DNA of 64,000 nucleotides, from NCBI GenBank assembly GCA_024331095.1, contig JANDJE010000006.1:1-64000 (forward strand), read 5' to 3'. Made by a program: the position numbers and the translations under genes. This DNA is from Nitrospira sp. (GTDB taxonomy: Bacteria; Nitrospirota; Nitrospiria; Nitrospirales; Nitrospiraceae). Shown here piece by piece: positions 11,242 through 22,405 of the stretch. How positions within the stretch are numbered: the first letter of the stretch is position 1; each line of letters opens with the position of its first letter. The notes beneath the pieces are model-generated. The model was not told the origin of the DNA and ran no database searches. It was given only the letters and a program-made list of their open reading frames with translations.

Positions 11242-11331
<90 letters not shown>

Positions 11332-11618
11332 GCAGTGGGGCATGCTATTAAGAGAACGGCATCTTAACACGCACTCTATCGGGCGGCAAGGTGAGGAGAG
11401 AAGCTGTCCGGCGAATCAATTCATCAAGCAAAGAACGTCAAGAACATCGTAGAAACTCCGTCGGTCGGGCGGCTCCGAAGCGGACCGCATGGCGCCGAAA
11501 TCACCCGATCGTATGGGTTGACACTCGGACGCAACCAACGGTACAAAAGCTGTACAATGTCGCGTATTTTTGCGATTTAATAAAAAAGGGAACCCGTTCT
11601 GCGGGAAGGCCGACTTGT

Positions 11619-11701
11619 GCGAGAGTGGCGGAACTGGCAGACGCGCGAGACTTAGGATCTCGTGGGCAACCGTGGGGGTTCAAGTCCCCCCTCTCGCACC
11701 A
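11619..11701 (+). tRNA. tRNA-Leu (anticodon TAG), CCA encoded
   Basis: GCGAGAG...CGAGA CTTAGGA TCTCG...GGTTCAAGTCCCCCCTCTCGCACCA. Confidence 0.95.
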
Positions 11702-11775
11702 TGGGATTTTATGGGGCTTCGAGAACGGTTGCCAAGAAGTTCCGACGGCCGAAAGAAGTTGCGGAGATAATATCA

Positions 11776-13092
11776 ATGAAAATGGAGATGACCGAGTTGG
11801 GTCCCATGAAACGGGCCTTGAAGATCGAAGTGCCGGCCGAGGAGGTCGCGCAACGATTCTCTCGGGCCTATGGCGAGTTAAACCGTCAAGTTCACATTCC
11901 GGGGTTCCGGGCCGGCAAGGCCCCGTTGGCTCTTTTGGAAAAACGGTTTGCAAAAACGATCGAAGAAAACGTGCTCAGAAGCCTTGTCCCGGATTTTTAT
12001 GATCGAGCGGTGAAGGAGGCGGGGATCAGTCCCGTGGCAGTGGAAATTTCGGCCCTCGACCGCACCACAATAAAAAAGGACGCCCCCTTTACATTTACGG
12101 CTACCGTTGAAATCAAACCGAAATTCGAATTGCATGGCTATAAGGCTCCCGACCCCATCGTTCTCAAACAAGACAAACGAACGGTGACGGACGAGCAAGT
12201 GGATCGGGCTCTTGATGTCCTGCGTGAGCAGCAGGCCCGATTGGAAGGCGCGCCTGCGGGGACTCCGTTGGCGGAAGGCGATTACGCCGTGGTTTCTCTG
12301 GAGGGGTTTTTAGAAGGTGCACCGCTTGAAGGCACGAAGAAAGAAAACCACCTCCACAAAGTGGGCTCGAAGGCCTCAGTGCTCGGTATCGATATCGACG
12401 CCCATCTCATGGGCAAAAATGAAGGAGCCGTCGTCGAGATCGCTCAACCATATCCGGCCAGCCACCCGGATGCCCGTGTCGCCGGGAAGACCGTCACCTT
12501 CCGCTTATGCGTCAACGCGATCAAGCAGAAAAAACTTCCCATCCTTGACGACGAGTTTGCCAAAGATTGCGGGCCGTACGCCTCTCTTCAAGAGCTGAAA
12601 GACAAGTTGCGCGGTGAGATGGAGCGGGCTCTCAAAAAGGAAATCGAAGAATCGCAGAAGGAGACGATCCTTTCCTATTTGGCCGACACCTATCACTTTG
12701 ATCTCCCCGAGTCGTTGGTGGAGCGGGAGCTTGATACAATTGTTCGACAGAAGATCCAGGAGCGGCAACGGGGTCAAGGCGGCGGTGCGACTCATCGAGT
12801 CGATGAAGACGAGCGTCGGCAGATTCGTGAGACTCATCGTGAGACGGCCAAACGCCGCGTGAAAGTCGGGTTGATCCTTGAAGCCATCGCGGAAAAAGAA
12901 GGGCTGGCCGTCACCGAGGAAGACCTAAACAACGAGGTGAGCCGATTGGCCGCGGAGCTTCGACTGCCATTGGCCGATTTGGTGAAGATGATCCAAGCGG
13001 GCGGGCAGGAATCGATCGAAAAGTTGCGTACGAAGGTATTGGGGGACAAGGCGTTGGATTTCGTCTATCGTCATGCGGTCATTCAAGGATAA
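11776..13092 (+). CDS. tig: Trigger factor
   Basis: MKMEMTELGPMKRALKIEVPAEEVAQRFSRAYGEL...VHIPGFRAGKAP; followed by clpP-clpX; start moved inside ORF 11662. Confidence 0.93.
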   Translation: MKMEMTELGPMKRALKIEVPAEEVAQRFSRAYGELNRQVHIPGFRAGKAPLALLEKRFAKTIEENVLRSLVPDFYDRAVKEAGISPVAVEISALDRTTIKKDAPFTFTATVEIKPKFELHGYKAPDPIVLKQDKRTVTDEQVDRALDVLREQQARLEGAPAGTPLAEGDYAVVSLEGFLEGAPLEGTKKENHLHKVGSKASVLGIDIDAHLMGKNEGAVVEIAQPYPASHPDARVAGKTVTFRLCVNAIKQKKLPILDDEFAKDCGPYASLQELKDKLRGEMERALKKEIEESQKETILSYLADTYHFDLPESLVERELDTIVRQKIQERQRGQGGGATHRVDEDERRQIRETHRETAKRRVKVGLILEAIAEKEGLAVTEEDLNNEVSRLAAELRLPLADLVKMIQAGGQESIEKLRTKVLGDKALDFVYRHAVIQG

Positions 13093-13150
13093 AACGGGAC
13101 GGGCGCGTCGGGTGGCGTGACGCCGGATCCCGTTACGGAAAGGATAGGAC

Positions 13151-13783
13151 ATGTTGGTTCCCATTGTGGTCGAGCAAACCAATCGAGGCGAACGGGCCTA
13201 TGACATCTATTCACGGCTGCTGAAAGATCGTATTATTTTTCTCGGGGCGCCTATTGATGATGTCTTCGCCAATCTGGTCATTGCGCAGCTCCTTTTCTTG
13301 GAGGCGGAAGATCCGGAAAAAGACATCAATCTCTACATCAATTCACCGGGGGGGAGCGTGACCGCCGGCCTGGGCATCTACGATACGATGCAATATGTGA
13401 AGCCGCCGATCAACACGATTTGCCTCGGCCAGGCCGCCAGCATGGGCGCGTTGTTGCTGACCGCCGGCACGAAAGGCAAGCGATTTGCGTTGCCCAATGC
13501 CCGCGTGATGATTCACCAGCCGCTGGGCGGCTTTCAAGGGCAGGCGACGGAAATCGACATCCATGCCAAGGAAATTTTGAAGATCCGCGACCGTCTCAAT
13601 GAGATCATGGCCAAACATACCGGCCAGCCGATCGAGAAAATCGCCCACGACACCGAACGTGATTACTTCATGTCCGGCGAAGAAGCCAAGCGGTACGGCA
13701 TTATCGACGAAGTCATCACCAGGCCGCCGAAAACGGCCAAACTGCCCGAGTCAGCCGGAAAGGACGAGGCCAAGAGCAAGTAA
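13151..13783 (+). CDS. clpP: ATP-dependent Clp protease proteolytic subunit
   Basis: [51 protein letters not shown]. Confidence 0.97.
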   Translation: MLVPIVVEQTNRGERAYDIYSRLLKDRIIFLGAPIDDVFANLVIAQLLFLEAEDPEKDINLYINSPGGSVTAGLGIYDTMQYVKPPINTICLGQAASMGALLLTAGTKGKRFALPNARVMIHQPLGGFQGQATEIDIHAKEILKIRDRLNEIMAKHTGQPIEKIAHDTERDYFMSGEEAKRYGIIDEVITRPPKTAKLPESAGKDEAKSK

Positions 13784-13796
13784 CAGCGGGGGAAAC

Positions 13797-15053
13797 ATGG
13801 CCAAACAGGAAAAAACGGATCGGCATTTGCGGTGTTCATTCTGCGGGAAGAGCCGTGACGAAGTCCGCAAGCTTATCGCCGGGCCGGCGGTCTACATCTG
13901 TGATGAATGCGTCAACCTGTGCAATGACATCATCGCCGAAGATTGGGAGGAAGCCAAGGAAGAGATTTCTTCAAGGCTCAAAAAGCCGGCGGAAATCAAA
14001 TATCACCTGGATCAGTACGTCGTCGGCCAGGAGCGCGCCAAGCGGATCTTAGCCGTGGCGGTGCACAACCACTACAAGCGGATCTCGTCCAAAGAAAAAG
14101 AGGTCGACGACATCGAGCTTCAAAAGGGCAACATCCTCATGGTCGGGCCCACGGGAACGGGCAAGACGCTCTTGGCGCAAACCCTTGCCAAGTTTTTGGA
14201 CGTGCCGTTCACGTTGGCCGATGCGACCACGTTGACCGAAGCCGGCTACGTGGGCGAAGACGTCGAGAACATCATTCTCAAGCTCCTTCAAGCGGCCGAT
14301 TATGACGTGGAGCGGGCGGAGCGCGGTATCGTCTACATCGATGAAATCGACAAGATCAGCAGAAAAAGCGACAGCCCGTCGATCACACGGGACGTGTCCG
14401 GAGAGGGGGTCCAGCAGGCGCTGCTCAAACTCATCGAGGGGACGGTCGCCAATGTGCCGCCGCAAGGGGGACGAAAACATCCTCATCAGGAGTTCATCCA
14501 GGTCAACACGAGCAACATCCTGTTCATATGCGGCGGCGCGTTCGTCGGATTGGAGCATATCATCGAGCAGCGGCTCAATCGGAAGGCGATGGGATTCGGA
14601 GCCGACGTGCGCGGACGGCACGACGTCCGATTGGGCGATCTGCTCGCCAAGGTGCAGCCGGAGGACCTTCTGAAATACGGCCTGATTCCTGAATTTGTGG
14701 GGAGATTGCCGGTCGTGGCGACGCTGGAGGAATTGGACGAGCGGGCGATGATCCGAATTCTCACCGAGCCGCGAAACGCCCTGACCAAGCAATATGAAAA
14801 ACTGCTCTCCTTTGAAAAGGTCAAGCTCCGGTTCACGGAAGGAGCGCTGGGAGCCGTCGCCCGAAAAGCCTACGCCCAAAAAACCGGCGCCCGAGGGCTG
14901 CGCGCCATCTTGGAAGAGGTGATGTTGGACGTCATGTATGACGCTCCGTCCCAAAAACAAATCAAAGAAGTGGTCATCACCGAAGACGCGATTATCGGCA
15001 AGAATCCACCCATTCGCATCTTCGAACAGGATATCGACGCCAAGAGCGCGTGA
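13797..15053 (+). CDS. clpX: ATP-dependent Clp protease ATP-binding subunit ClpX
   Basis: [29 protein letters not shown] zinc domain; [15 protein letters not shown]; start moved inside ORF 13599. Confidence 0.97.
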   Translation: MAKQEKTDRHLRCSFCGKSRDEVRKLIAGPAVYICDECVNLCNDIIAEDWEEAKEEISSRLKKPAEIKYHLDQYVVGQERAKRILAVAVHNHYKRISSKEKEVDDIELQKGNILMVGPTGTGKTLLAQTLAKFLDVPFTLADATTLTEAGYVGEDVENIILKLLQAADYDVERAERGIVYIDEIDKISRKSDSPSITRDVSGEGVQQALLKLIEGTVANVPPQGGRKHPHQEFIQVNTSNILFICGGAFVGLEHIIEQRLNRKAMGFGADVRGRHDVRLGDLLAKVQPEDLLKYGLIPEFVGRLPVVATLEELDERAMIRILTEPRNALTKQYEKLLSFEKVKLRFTEGALGAVARKAYAQKTGARGLRAILEEVMLDVMYDAPSQKQIKEVVITEDAIIGKNPPIRIFEQDIDAKSA

Positions 15054-15278
15054 TCCGTTCCGGAGAGCGGGCGGATAACCCGCCCGCGGCGCATCCTGCC
15101 CCCCAAGCCCACAGGCCCTCAAGCGGCGCAGGGCGGTCATTTTTTAGCTCGCTGTTCCGGCCCCCTTCCTGAACACCCTCCTCCTCCGTGCGGAGCGTTC
15201 GTCTCTTTTTCTCGACAAGTGGAAACGGCGCGCTATACTGGACATGAGAGAACGACGCGAATCGAAGAGAGGGGAGCC

Positions 15279-15815
15279 GTGAAATACCCTGTTGCATCGA
15301 GCCTCCGCCATCGAGGGAAAGCGCTTGAGCTGGACGCGGCACGAGAAATGGTCATTCTGATCGGAAGCAATGGAGAGCCGATCGGCAGTTTGTCCTGGGA
15401 CTTTGTGATCGACCAGATCATGGCCTGTCGCAAGATGCCGGTTCAGAGGGAAGTTCGATCGGAACCTCGCGTCGCGCTGACCTTCCGCGTCCGCTATCGC
15501 ACGCCGGAAGGGCAACACTTTGAAAGTCGAGCCGGCGGCATCGGCGGCGGGGGGATGTTCATCGAAAGCCTGTCGCCGCTTTCCATCGGAACGAGACTGG
15601 CCATGGAATTCTCGCTGCCGGATAATCCCGAAGAATGGCTTCCGGCAAAGGGGATCGTCGCCTGGATTTGTCCGAAGGCCGATCACTATACCTTCAGTCC
15701 GGGGATGGGAGTGCAGTTTACAGAAATCGCTTCCGAGGTCCGAGAGCGGATTCTCGCGGTGGTGAGCGCCGTGCAGAATAAAGGCAAGGAGTCGGAAGTA
15801 CTTCAGCCGACGTAA
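15279..15815 (+). CDS. PilZ-domain protein (copy 1 of tandem pair)
   Basis: REVRSEPRVALTFRVRYRTPEGQHFES...GIGGGGMFIES...GTRLAMEFSLPD; GTG start likely. Confidence 0.75.
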   Translation: MKYPVASSLRHRGKALELDAAREMVILIGSNGEPIGSLSWDFVIDQIMACRKMPVQREVRSEPRVALTFRVRYRTPEGQHFESRAGGIGGGGMFIESLSPLSIGTRLAMEFSLPDNPEEWLPAKGIVAWICPKADHYTFSPGMGVQFTEIASEVRERILAVVSAVQNKGKESEVLQPT

Positions 15816-15838
15816 CGTCCTGTACGCAACGGGCAATC

Positions 15839-16390
15839 GTGAAATTTTCCGTCACATCCACACCGGGTTACGCGGGCAAGTCCCTGGTCATCGATCCGGA
15901 TCGAGAAGTCATCGTCGTGCAGGATACGACGGGCCGAGTGCTGGGCGACGTGCCGTGGGGCGCGGTCATTGAGCGGGTCTTGGCCGATGAGGGAACCAGG
16001 TTTGCCCACTGCCGCGCCTATCCGCGGGCCAATCTCGCGATAAAAGTGCGGTGCACCACATCGGACGGGCAAACGTTCGAGAGTCTCACGGGCGGCATCG
16101 GCGGCGGAGGTCTGTTTATCGAGAGCGGTTCACCCATGGCGGTCGGATCCGAACTGTCTCTGGAGTTTGCCCTGCCCGATCGGCCTCTTGAGAAGTTAAG
16201 GGCGAAAGCAAGGGTGGTGTGGGTCCGCAACAAAATGGAGCGGTATCTGATGTTTCCGGGAATGGGCGTTCAATTCGTCGAAATCGACAAACAGGCGCAG
16301 GGGTCCATCGTGAGCCTGGTCGATGCGTTGAATCGGAGCCGGCAGCGCTACGACGTCGATCCATCACGTTCCACTTCTTCCTCTTCATAG
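15839..16390 (+). CDS. PilZ-domain protein (copy 2 of tandem pair)
   Basis: ANLAIKVRCTTSDGQTFESLTGGIGGGGLFIESGSPMAVGSELSLEFALPD; GTG start. Confidence 0.75.
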   Translation: MKFSVTSTPGYAGKSLVIDPDREVIVVQDTTGRVLGDVPWGAVIERVLADEGTRFAHCRAYPRANLAIKVRCTTSDGQTFESLTGGIGGGGLFIESGSPMAVGSELSLEFALPDRPLEKLRAKARVVWVRNKMERYLMFPGMGVQFVEIDKQAQGSIVSLVDALNRSRQRYDVDPSRSTSSSS

Positions 16391-16501
16391 CCTCGGAAGT
16401 CGCTTGCCGGTCGGAAGCCGAAGGGACATTCCGAGGCGTGTCTCCGCCTCCTTACGCTCTTCCGGCGATGAAGACAGGAACCAAGTGCACGGACAGGCAG
16501 G

Positions 16502-17299
16502 TCACGCTGAAGGTGACCGGTCTTCTTGAACGGAAGGAGATTGTCTTGCGGCGTCCAGGGATTGCTGAAGTTCTTTTTGTGCCGCATTCAATTCGGCTTG
16601 AATCGTGCGCGCGTGGGGGGCGATGCTTTCCCGGACGTCGGCCGCCGCCTCTCGAAACGTTCGCACCAGGTCTCCGACGTTTGCACCCATCTGTTGCATT
16701 TCTTGCGGAGACACAAGGTCATCGACCTTCGTGACTTTGGCTTTCAAGGCGGCCTGTTGAGCCTGCACGCGGGCGACGGCCTCCTTGTTGACGATCGCCG
16801 AAGGACGTTTCGCAGGCGGTTTTGGGCGAGATCCGGCGGGCAGCGGCGGGTACTGCGCGCGAGGCGGGGGAGCAGGAACGGCGGCCCGTTCTTCCATCGA
16901 GACTACATGCTGATCCGATGCAGTTGCAGGTTGCTGTTCTCGCGGCGGAGCCGTTCGTGCTTGTTGAGGAGATTCCGGTCCCGCTTGGTAGAGCATCGAG
17001 GCGGTCGTGCCCGGCGTCATCTCCGGGCCGGGAACGGAGGCGGCAAGAGGTCTGGAGGCGGGAGGCGGACCGGCATACGAGGGAGGATCTGCGGCAGCCG
17101 GCGCCTGGCTCTGCTGCGGAGATGTTTCCATTTCAGTCCCACTCGCGTCAGGCTGAGGAGCGTCATGAACTTCCTTCTTAAAACTCCGCAGAGCCTTCCC
17201 CACTCCTTCACCGATTTGGGGTAGACGCCCTGCTCCGAAGATGATCAGGATGATCACCAAGATAAGAATGAGTTCGGAAAATCCCATCGTGCCGAACAT
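16502..17299 (-). CDS. TatA/TatB-family twin-arginine translocase subunit with long C-terminal extension
   Basis: [44 protein letters not shown] followed by about 200 aa Pro/Ala/Gln-rich and helical tail. Confidence 0.85.
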   Translation of the reverse strand: MFGTMGFSELILILVIILIIFGAGRLPQIGEGVGKALRSFKKEVHDAPQPDASGTEMETSPQQSQAPAAADPPSYAGPPPASRPLAASVPGPEMTPGTTASMLYQAGPESPQQARTAPPREQQPATASDQHVVSMEERAAVPAPPPRAQYPPLPAGSRPKPPAKRPSAIVNKEAVARVQAQQAALKAKVTKVDDLVSPQEMQQMGANVGDLVRTFREAAADVRESIAPHARTIQAELNAAQKELQQSLDAARQSPSVQEDRSPSA

Positions 17300-17426
17300 G
17301 CCGGCTTCCTTTGCCAAGAGGCAATTGCGCTGCGGGAGAATCCTCCCTGATTGACTCTAGCCGCCCCATCGAGGAGGTGTCAAGAAAGGAGCAGGTCGGC
17401 AAAGCAGGCGGGGCGGGCCACATCCG

Positions 17427-18629
17427 TCAAAAGACGGGAACGATGGCCGTTTGAAGCGGCTCTCCATAGACCGTCGCTTCTCGATCCGATACGTATACGT
17501 CCAGTTCGCTCCGGATGCCGAATTCGCCGGGAAGATAGATACCGGGCTCCAGAGAAAAACAAGTGCACGGCAAGAGACGTCGTTCGTCCCGCGTTTCCAA
17601 GTTGTCGATATTGGCTCCATTGCCATGGACTTCCTCGCCGATGGAATGGCCGGTCCGATGCACGAAGTAATCGCCGTATCCGACCTCCCTGATCACGGAG
17701 CGGCAGACCTCATCGACCTCCCATCCGAACGGGAAGTGCCCCCGAGACACTCGTTCTCGGATAAACGACAGGGCCGCGTCCCGACCTTGTCGGACATAGT
17801 CAAAAATCTCACGGTGTTTGGCGGGGACCGTGTCGCCTGTGTAGCAAGTCCATGTGATGTCGCCGTAAACGGATCCCGGTTCCCTCCGCTTGGCCCAGAG
17901 GTCCATCAACACCAGGTTGCCTCTGGAGATGGGGGCCGATCCGCATTCCGACGGTCCGTAGTGGGGATCGGCACTGTGGGCGTCGACGGCGACAATAGGC
18001 GCACCGGAGGTGACCATGCCGGCGTCATGGATGCGTGAGAGGAGAAACTGCTGCACGTCGTATTCCGTCATCCGTTTTCCATTGGAGAGGGCCGTCCCGA
18101 TATGGGCGAAGGCCTCGTCGACGATTCTCCGAAGCGCCGTGACGGCGTAGCGGTGGGATTCCAGTTGCTCGTCGGTCCAGACCGCTTCGAATCGCTGAAC
18201 GAGGTCGGCGGATGTGGTGACCTCGATCCCGAAGCTGCGGATCAATTCAACGGTGCCCGCATCGACGCGCGAAAGATAGGGAACGGCGTTGAAGGGGGAG
18301 TATTGCATGGCGATCCGCCGACAGTCCCGTAATAGAGAAGAGAGCAACGTCCGTTGTTGTTCCCACGACACGTAATAGCGGGTGTCGCCGGGCAGCTCAT
18401 CCAGGATACGGGGTTCGATCCGGTGAAGCAGTTTCACCGGCTCTCCGGAAGCCGGAATCCAGTAATACCACCGTCTGGTGACGTGCCGACCCGCGTCGAG
18501 CAGCAGGACCCGATAGGCCAGGGGGTCGCTTCCGCGAAAGTCGTAGAAGAGCCATCCGTCAAGCCCCTCCGTTTCCCGAAGGGCCTGTTGGATCGAGGCG
18601 ATTCGTTGGCCATGCGCCGAAGGATTCAT
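17427..18629 (-). CDS. M24-family metallopeptidase (Xaa-Pro aminopeptidase-like)
   Basis: HRTGHSIGEEVHGNGANIDNLETRDERRLLPCTCFSLEPGIYLPGEFGIRSELDVYV; start chosen at MNPSAHGQ. Confidence 0.85.
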   Translation of the reverse strand: MNPSAHGQRIASIQQALRETEGLDGWLFYDFRGSDPLAYRVLLLDAGRHVTRRWYYWIPASGEPVKLLHRIEPRILDELPGDTRYYVSWEQQRTLLSSLLRDCRRIAMQYSPFNAVPYLSRVDAGTVELIRSFGIEVTTSADLVQRFEAVWTDEQLESHRYAVTALRRIVDEAFAHIGTALSNGKRMTEYDVQQFLLSRIHDAGMVTSGAPIVAVDAHSADPHYGPSECGSAPISRGNLVLMDLWAKRREPGSVYGDITWTCYTGDTVPAKHREIFDYVRQGRDAALSFIRERVSRGHFPFGWEVDEVCRSVIREVGYGDYFVHRTGHSIGEEVHGNGANIDNLETRDERRLLPCTCFSLEPGIYLPGEFGIRSELDVYVSDREATVYGEPLQTAIVPVF

Positions 18630-18745
18630 GTTGCCGCATCTTATTCGTTGGACCCAGAGGGCGTCAATTTGAGTTGAGAATGCCGTGACGAAGAAGATCG
18701 GCGCCCGCAGAGATCCGTGACGTCTCATGTTACAATGCCACGCTT

Positions 18746-19216
18746 ATGATGAAAGAACTCTTCGGCGGATCGTCTTCCTACCGAGTGACGTTGTTCTTCG
18801 GCCCGGAGCCGGTCGATGGGGCGACCGACGTGCTGGCGTGCGTGTTCAACGTGAAGAAACGGAGCTGGAAAGCCGGCATTCAGGTTTCCGTGGAAGTCAT
18901 GCTTGGGCAGGCGACGCGCCTTCGGCACGAGCTGCGACTCATGGATCGGTTGTCGGAGGCGTTGCTGGCGATTGCGCCGGAAGAACGTTCGGCCTGTGAG
19001 CAACGGATCGAGGATCTGTTTGCTCAAGCGGTGGCCTGGTGTAAACTGGCGCTTGGAATGGAAGCCGGCTTGACCCAAGAGAACCAAGGTATCCCGGCCG
19101 CCGCCTTTGTATCGGAGCTGGACCGGTTGGTCATGGATCGACGGGAGGATGTGGTGGCCTACATTGTGTCGGAGTTGGATCTGGCGATCGATCCGTCGTC
19201 TCCGTCGCCGCCGTAG
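18746..19216 (+). CDS. Hypothetical protein
   Basis: 156 aa ORF, coherent composition, no recognised domain. Confidence 0.55.
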   Translation: MMKELFGGSSSYRVTLFFGPEPVDGATDVLACVFNVKKRSWKAGIQVSVEVMLGQATRLRHELRLMDRLSEALLAIAPEERSACEQRIEDLFAQAVAWCKLALGMEAGLTQENQGIPAAAFVSELDRLVMDRREDVVAYIVSELDLAIDPSSPSPP

Positions 19217-19337
19217 CTTTTCCGAGCAAAGGGTTTGCATTCATCCGCGGATTTGTTATAACGCAGTGATCATCACGCCGCGAGATGCGCGCACGGTCAT
19301 CAACAGTCGCGGCCCTCAAGGGAAGGAGGCGCTTCAC

Positions 19338-19733
19338 GTGAGAGTTTCGATTGTGGTGTTCATCGTTGTCCTCACCTACGGTTCCATGGTGGCGGCTCCA
19401 TCCTGGAGCCAGTCGTCGTCCGCCGACACGCAGCAAGGAACGGCTTCCGGGGCCGGGATGGGCGCCGCGTCGGCCGTCGCGACGATTTTATATTTTCCGT
19501 TTAAGGGAGCCTTTGCGCTCGGGGGAGGGATCGTCGGCGGTCTTGCCTACGTCTTTTCCGGTTTCAATGAACAAACCGCGAAAAGCATTTGGGTCCCCAG
19601 CATCTACGGAACCTACGTCATCACCCCGGAGCATCTGACCGGTGATCGTCCCGTCCGATTCATCGGCGTCACGGCGGAGGGCGGTGACGCGGTGGCGCCG
19701 TCGGAACAGCCGGCGGCCGGCCCCTCCTACTAG
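19338..19733 (+). CDS. Hypothetical exported/membrane protein
   Basis: Signal-like N-terminus MRVSIVVFIVVLTYGSMVAAPSWSQ, glycine-rich hydrophobic segment; GTG start. Confidence 0.6.
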   Translation: MRVSIVVFIVVLTYGSMVAAPSWSQSSSADTQQGTASGAGMGAASAVATILYFPFKGAFALGGGIVGGLAYVFSGFNEQTAKSIWVPSIYGTYVITPEHLTGDRPVRFIGVTAEGGDAVAPSEQPAAGPSY

Positions 19734-19736
19734 GTC

Positions 19737-20477
19737 ATGAAGCCTGTCATCGGCGTGACGCCGGATTTCAATGCCGGTGACAGGAAAGACATGGGCGGGC
19801 GGGAGCCGACGTATTTTTTACGGGCTCGCTACGTTCGGGCGATCGAAGAGTTGGGCGGCATCCCCTTGATTCTCCCGCTTGTGGCGGGGCCGAGCGCGAG
19901 GCGCCGATTGCTCGACGGAGTTGACGGGCTTCTGATCACCGGCAGCGGTCCGGACTTGCCTCCTCGTCTCTACGGCGAGCGTCAACTGTATCCGTTTCCG
20001 TTGGTGAGCAAGCGGCGCGCCGATTTCGAGCTCGAATTGGTCCATCAAGCCCGCGCCCGCGATCTCCCCATCTTGGGCATTTGCGGAGGCATGCAAACGA
20101 TCAACGTGGCGTGCGGCGGGAGCCTCTTTCAAGACATCCCGTCCCAGGTTGATCGGGCGTTGAACCATCGTCAGAAGACCAAGGCGACGAGGGTGTCTCA
20201 TCCCGTCGCGGTCGCGCCGAAGAGCCTGCTTCGAAGCATCGTCGGGCGATCCACGTTGCTGGTGAACAGCTCTCACCATCAATCCGTCAAACGAGTGGCG
20301 TCCGCGTTGATCGCAAGCGCCACGGCTCCCGATGGGATCGTGGAAGCCATCGAATCACCCACCCTCCGTTTCTTCCTGGGGGTTCAATGGCACCCTGAAT
20401 TTCTCTTCGACCGCCACGCGGCCCATAAAAAGTTGTTTGCGGCTCTGTTGCGCGCCGCACGACGGACTCGATCATGA
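19737..20477 (+). CDS. Gamma-glutamyl-gamma-aminobutyrate hydrolase family (peptidase C26)
   Basis: LPILGICGGMQTINVACGGSLFQDIP; FFLGVQWHPEFL. Confidence 0.9.
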   Translation: MKPVIGVTPDFNAGDRKDMGGREPTYFLRARYVRAIEELGGIPLILPLVAGPSARRRLLDGVDGLLITGSGPDLPPRLYGERQLYPFPLVSKRRADFELELVHQARARDLPILGICGGMQTINVACGGSLFQDIPSQVDRALNHRQKTKATRVSHPVAVAPKSLLRSIVGRSTLLVNSSHHQSVKRVASALIASATAPDGIVEAIESPTLRFFLGVQWHPEFLFDRHAAHKKLFAALLRAARRTRS

Positions 20478-20538
20478 ATCACATCGACGAAGCGAAGGAA
20501 GAGGAGATTCGTCTCGCTCTCGCCAGGCTCGGTCGCGC

Positions 20539-22035
20539 ATGGAGCCTCAGATGAGCGAACCGACAACTCCTTCTGGTGCGGCCAGGGATGCCGGAGGATC
20601 GGTAACCGGCCGGCTCTTTCGGACGAAATCCATCGCTCAGATCTTGGCGGATGCCGAACGGCCCGAGCACCGTCTAAAAAAGACCTTGACGGTCTGGGAT
20701 CTGGTGGCTCTTGGGATCGGCGCGATCATCGGGACCGGCATTTTCGTGCTGGTCGGGACCGCCATTGTGGGCGACATGTATCGGCCGGGGGCCGGTCCCG
20801 GCATCATGCTGTCCTTTGTCTTGTCGGGATTGACGTGCGCCTTGGCCGCCCTCTGTTACGCGGAGTTTTCGGCGATGATTCCCGTCGCTGGGTCCGCCTA
20901 TACCTTTTCATACGCCACGTTAGGAGAATTTCTTGCTTGGCTTACGGGATGGAATCTGATCCTGGAGTACGGCGTCGCCTGCGTCGCGGTGGCCATTGGG
21001 TGGTCCGGCTACTTCACCAAATTGCTCGCGCTCGCGGGGCTGGAGTTGCCCTATTGGGCGACCAATCCTCCCCAGTGGGCGGGAGGGCCGGAGGGAAGCA
21101 TCGCCAATTTCCCGGCGGCGATCATCGTGTTGCTGATCACGTTGATCCTGGTGATCGGCATCAAAGAGAGCGCGCGCACCGCCGGATTCATCGTCGTCCT
21201 CAAACTGGGGGTCATTCTCTTCTTTATCGCCGTCGGAGCTCCCGCCGTGGACGTCAACAATTGGCGACCGTTCATGCCGAATGGATTCGAGGGCGTGCGG
21301 GCCGCCGCCGCGATCATTTTCTTTGCCTATATCGGATTCGACGCCGTCTCGACCGCCGCGGAAGAAGCCCGCAATCCCCAGCGCGACGTGCCGTTGGGCA
21401 TTCTCGGCTCGTTGGCCGTGTGCACGATCCTCTACATTTCCGTCGCGGCGGTGCTGACCGGTCTGGTGTCGATGGAGCAAATCGATATCCACGCGCCGGT
21501 GGCCGAAGCCCTGAGCGTCGTCGGAATCAAATGGGGAGCGGCGCTGGTCGCCGTCGGCGCCGTTGCCGGCATCACCAGCGTGCTCGTCGTGATGATGCTG
21601 GGGCAGATCCGCGTCTTCTTTGCGATGTCAAGGGATCGGCTGTTGAGTCCCGGCTTGTCCGTCGTGCATCCGACGTTCGGGACGCCGCACCGGGTGACGA
21701 TTCTGACGGGGGTGGTCGTGGCGATCTTGGCCGCCTTGTTTCGTATCGGGGACGCGGCCGATATGACGAATATCGGAACCTTCTTTGCCTTTGTGCTGGT
21801 CTGCTCCGGCGTCATGGTGCTCCGATACACCAAACCGGAGCAGCCTCGCCCGTTCCGCCTCCCCTTCATGCCGATCGTCCCGCTCTTGGGCATCGCGGCC
21901 TGCCTGTATCTGATGGCGGGATTGCCGAAGTTGACCTGGATCCGCTTTGTCGTCTGGACCGTCGTCGGAATTCTCGTCTATCTTGCGTACGGGTTCAGAC
22001 ACAGTAAGCTTGCCGTGCAGGCCGACCGGTCGTGA
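20539..22035 (+). CDS. APC-family amino acid permease
   Basis: LKKTLTVWDLVALGIGAIIGTGIFVLVGTA plus about 12 hydrophobic segments. Confidence 0.9.
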   Translation: MEPQMSEPTTPSGAARDAGGSVTGRLFRTKSIAQILADAERPEHRLKKTLTVWDLVALGIGAIIGTGIFVLVGTAIVGDMYRPGAGPGIMLSFVLSGLTCALAALCYAEFSAMIPVAGSAYTFSYATLGEFLAWLTGWNLILEYGVACVAVAIGWSGYFTKLLALAGLELPYWATNPPQWAGGPEGSIANFPAAIIVLLITLILVIGIKESARTAGFIVVLKLGVILFFIAVGAPAVDVNNWRPFMPNGFEGVRAAAAIIFFAYIGFDAVSTAAEEARNPQRDVPLGILGSLAVCTILYISVAAVLTGLVSMEQIDIHAPVAEALSVVGIKWGAALVAVGAVAGITSVLVVMMLGQIRVFFAMSRDRLLSPGLSVVHPTFGTPHRVTILTGVVVAILAALFRIGDAADMTNIGTFFAFVLVCSGVMVLRYTKPEQPRPFRLPFMPIVPLLGIAACLYLMAGLPKLTWIRFVVWTVVGILVYLAYGFRHSKLAVQADRS

Positions 22036-22156
22036 TCCGTTCTCGTTGCCGGCATCATGACAGATGCCCGGGCGAGAATGGACCCTGAGGCCACGCCCAC
22101 TCCGCGACGGTCCCGGCCGCCCAGGCGATGACAGGCTGTCGGACTCGACGGGCATG

Positions 22157-22405
22157 TCACGGTCGTGGAGGATCATCAAAAATCGCTCCACATTCCAAAC
22201 ACCGAACCTTTCCCGTCGGCTTGCCGCGTCTGGTTCGCACGTCATCGATGATACGTTGATGAGCGCAAAAGATCTGTGCGACGCAGGATGTAACGGCGTG
22301 AGCCTTGGGAGGAGATCCCTTGATGTCCAACGGAGTCTCCATACCTGTCTCCTTTTCAACGGAAAGCGAGGTCTTGCCCGATGTTCTTTCGTGAGGGATA
22401 TTCAT
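22157..22405 (-). CDS. Hypothetical small protein with C-terminal CLECG motif
   Basis: 82 aa ORF ending RGKPTGKVRCLECGAIFDDPPRP. Confidence 0.45.
   Translation of the reverse strand: MNIPHERTSGKTSLSVEKETGMETPLDIKGSPPKAHAVTSCVAQIFCAHQRIIDDVRTRRGKPTGKVRCLECGAIFDDPPRP

Noticed and set aside
14049-15140. 363-aa minus-strand ORF opposite clpX
   Set aside because: Shadow ORF of clpX
20835-22007. 390-aa plus-strand ORF in an alternate frame of the permease
   Set aside because: Arg/Gly-rich out-of-frame translation; the permease frame is clearly coding
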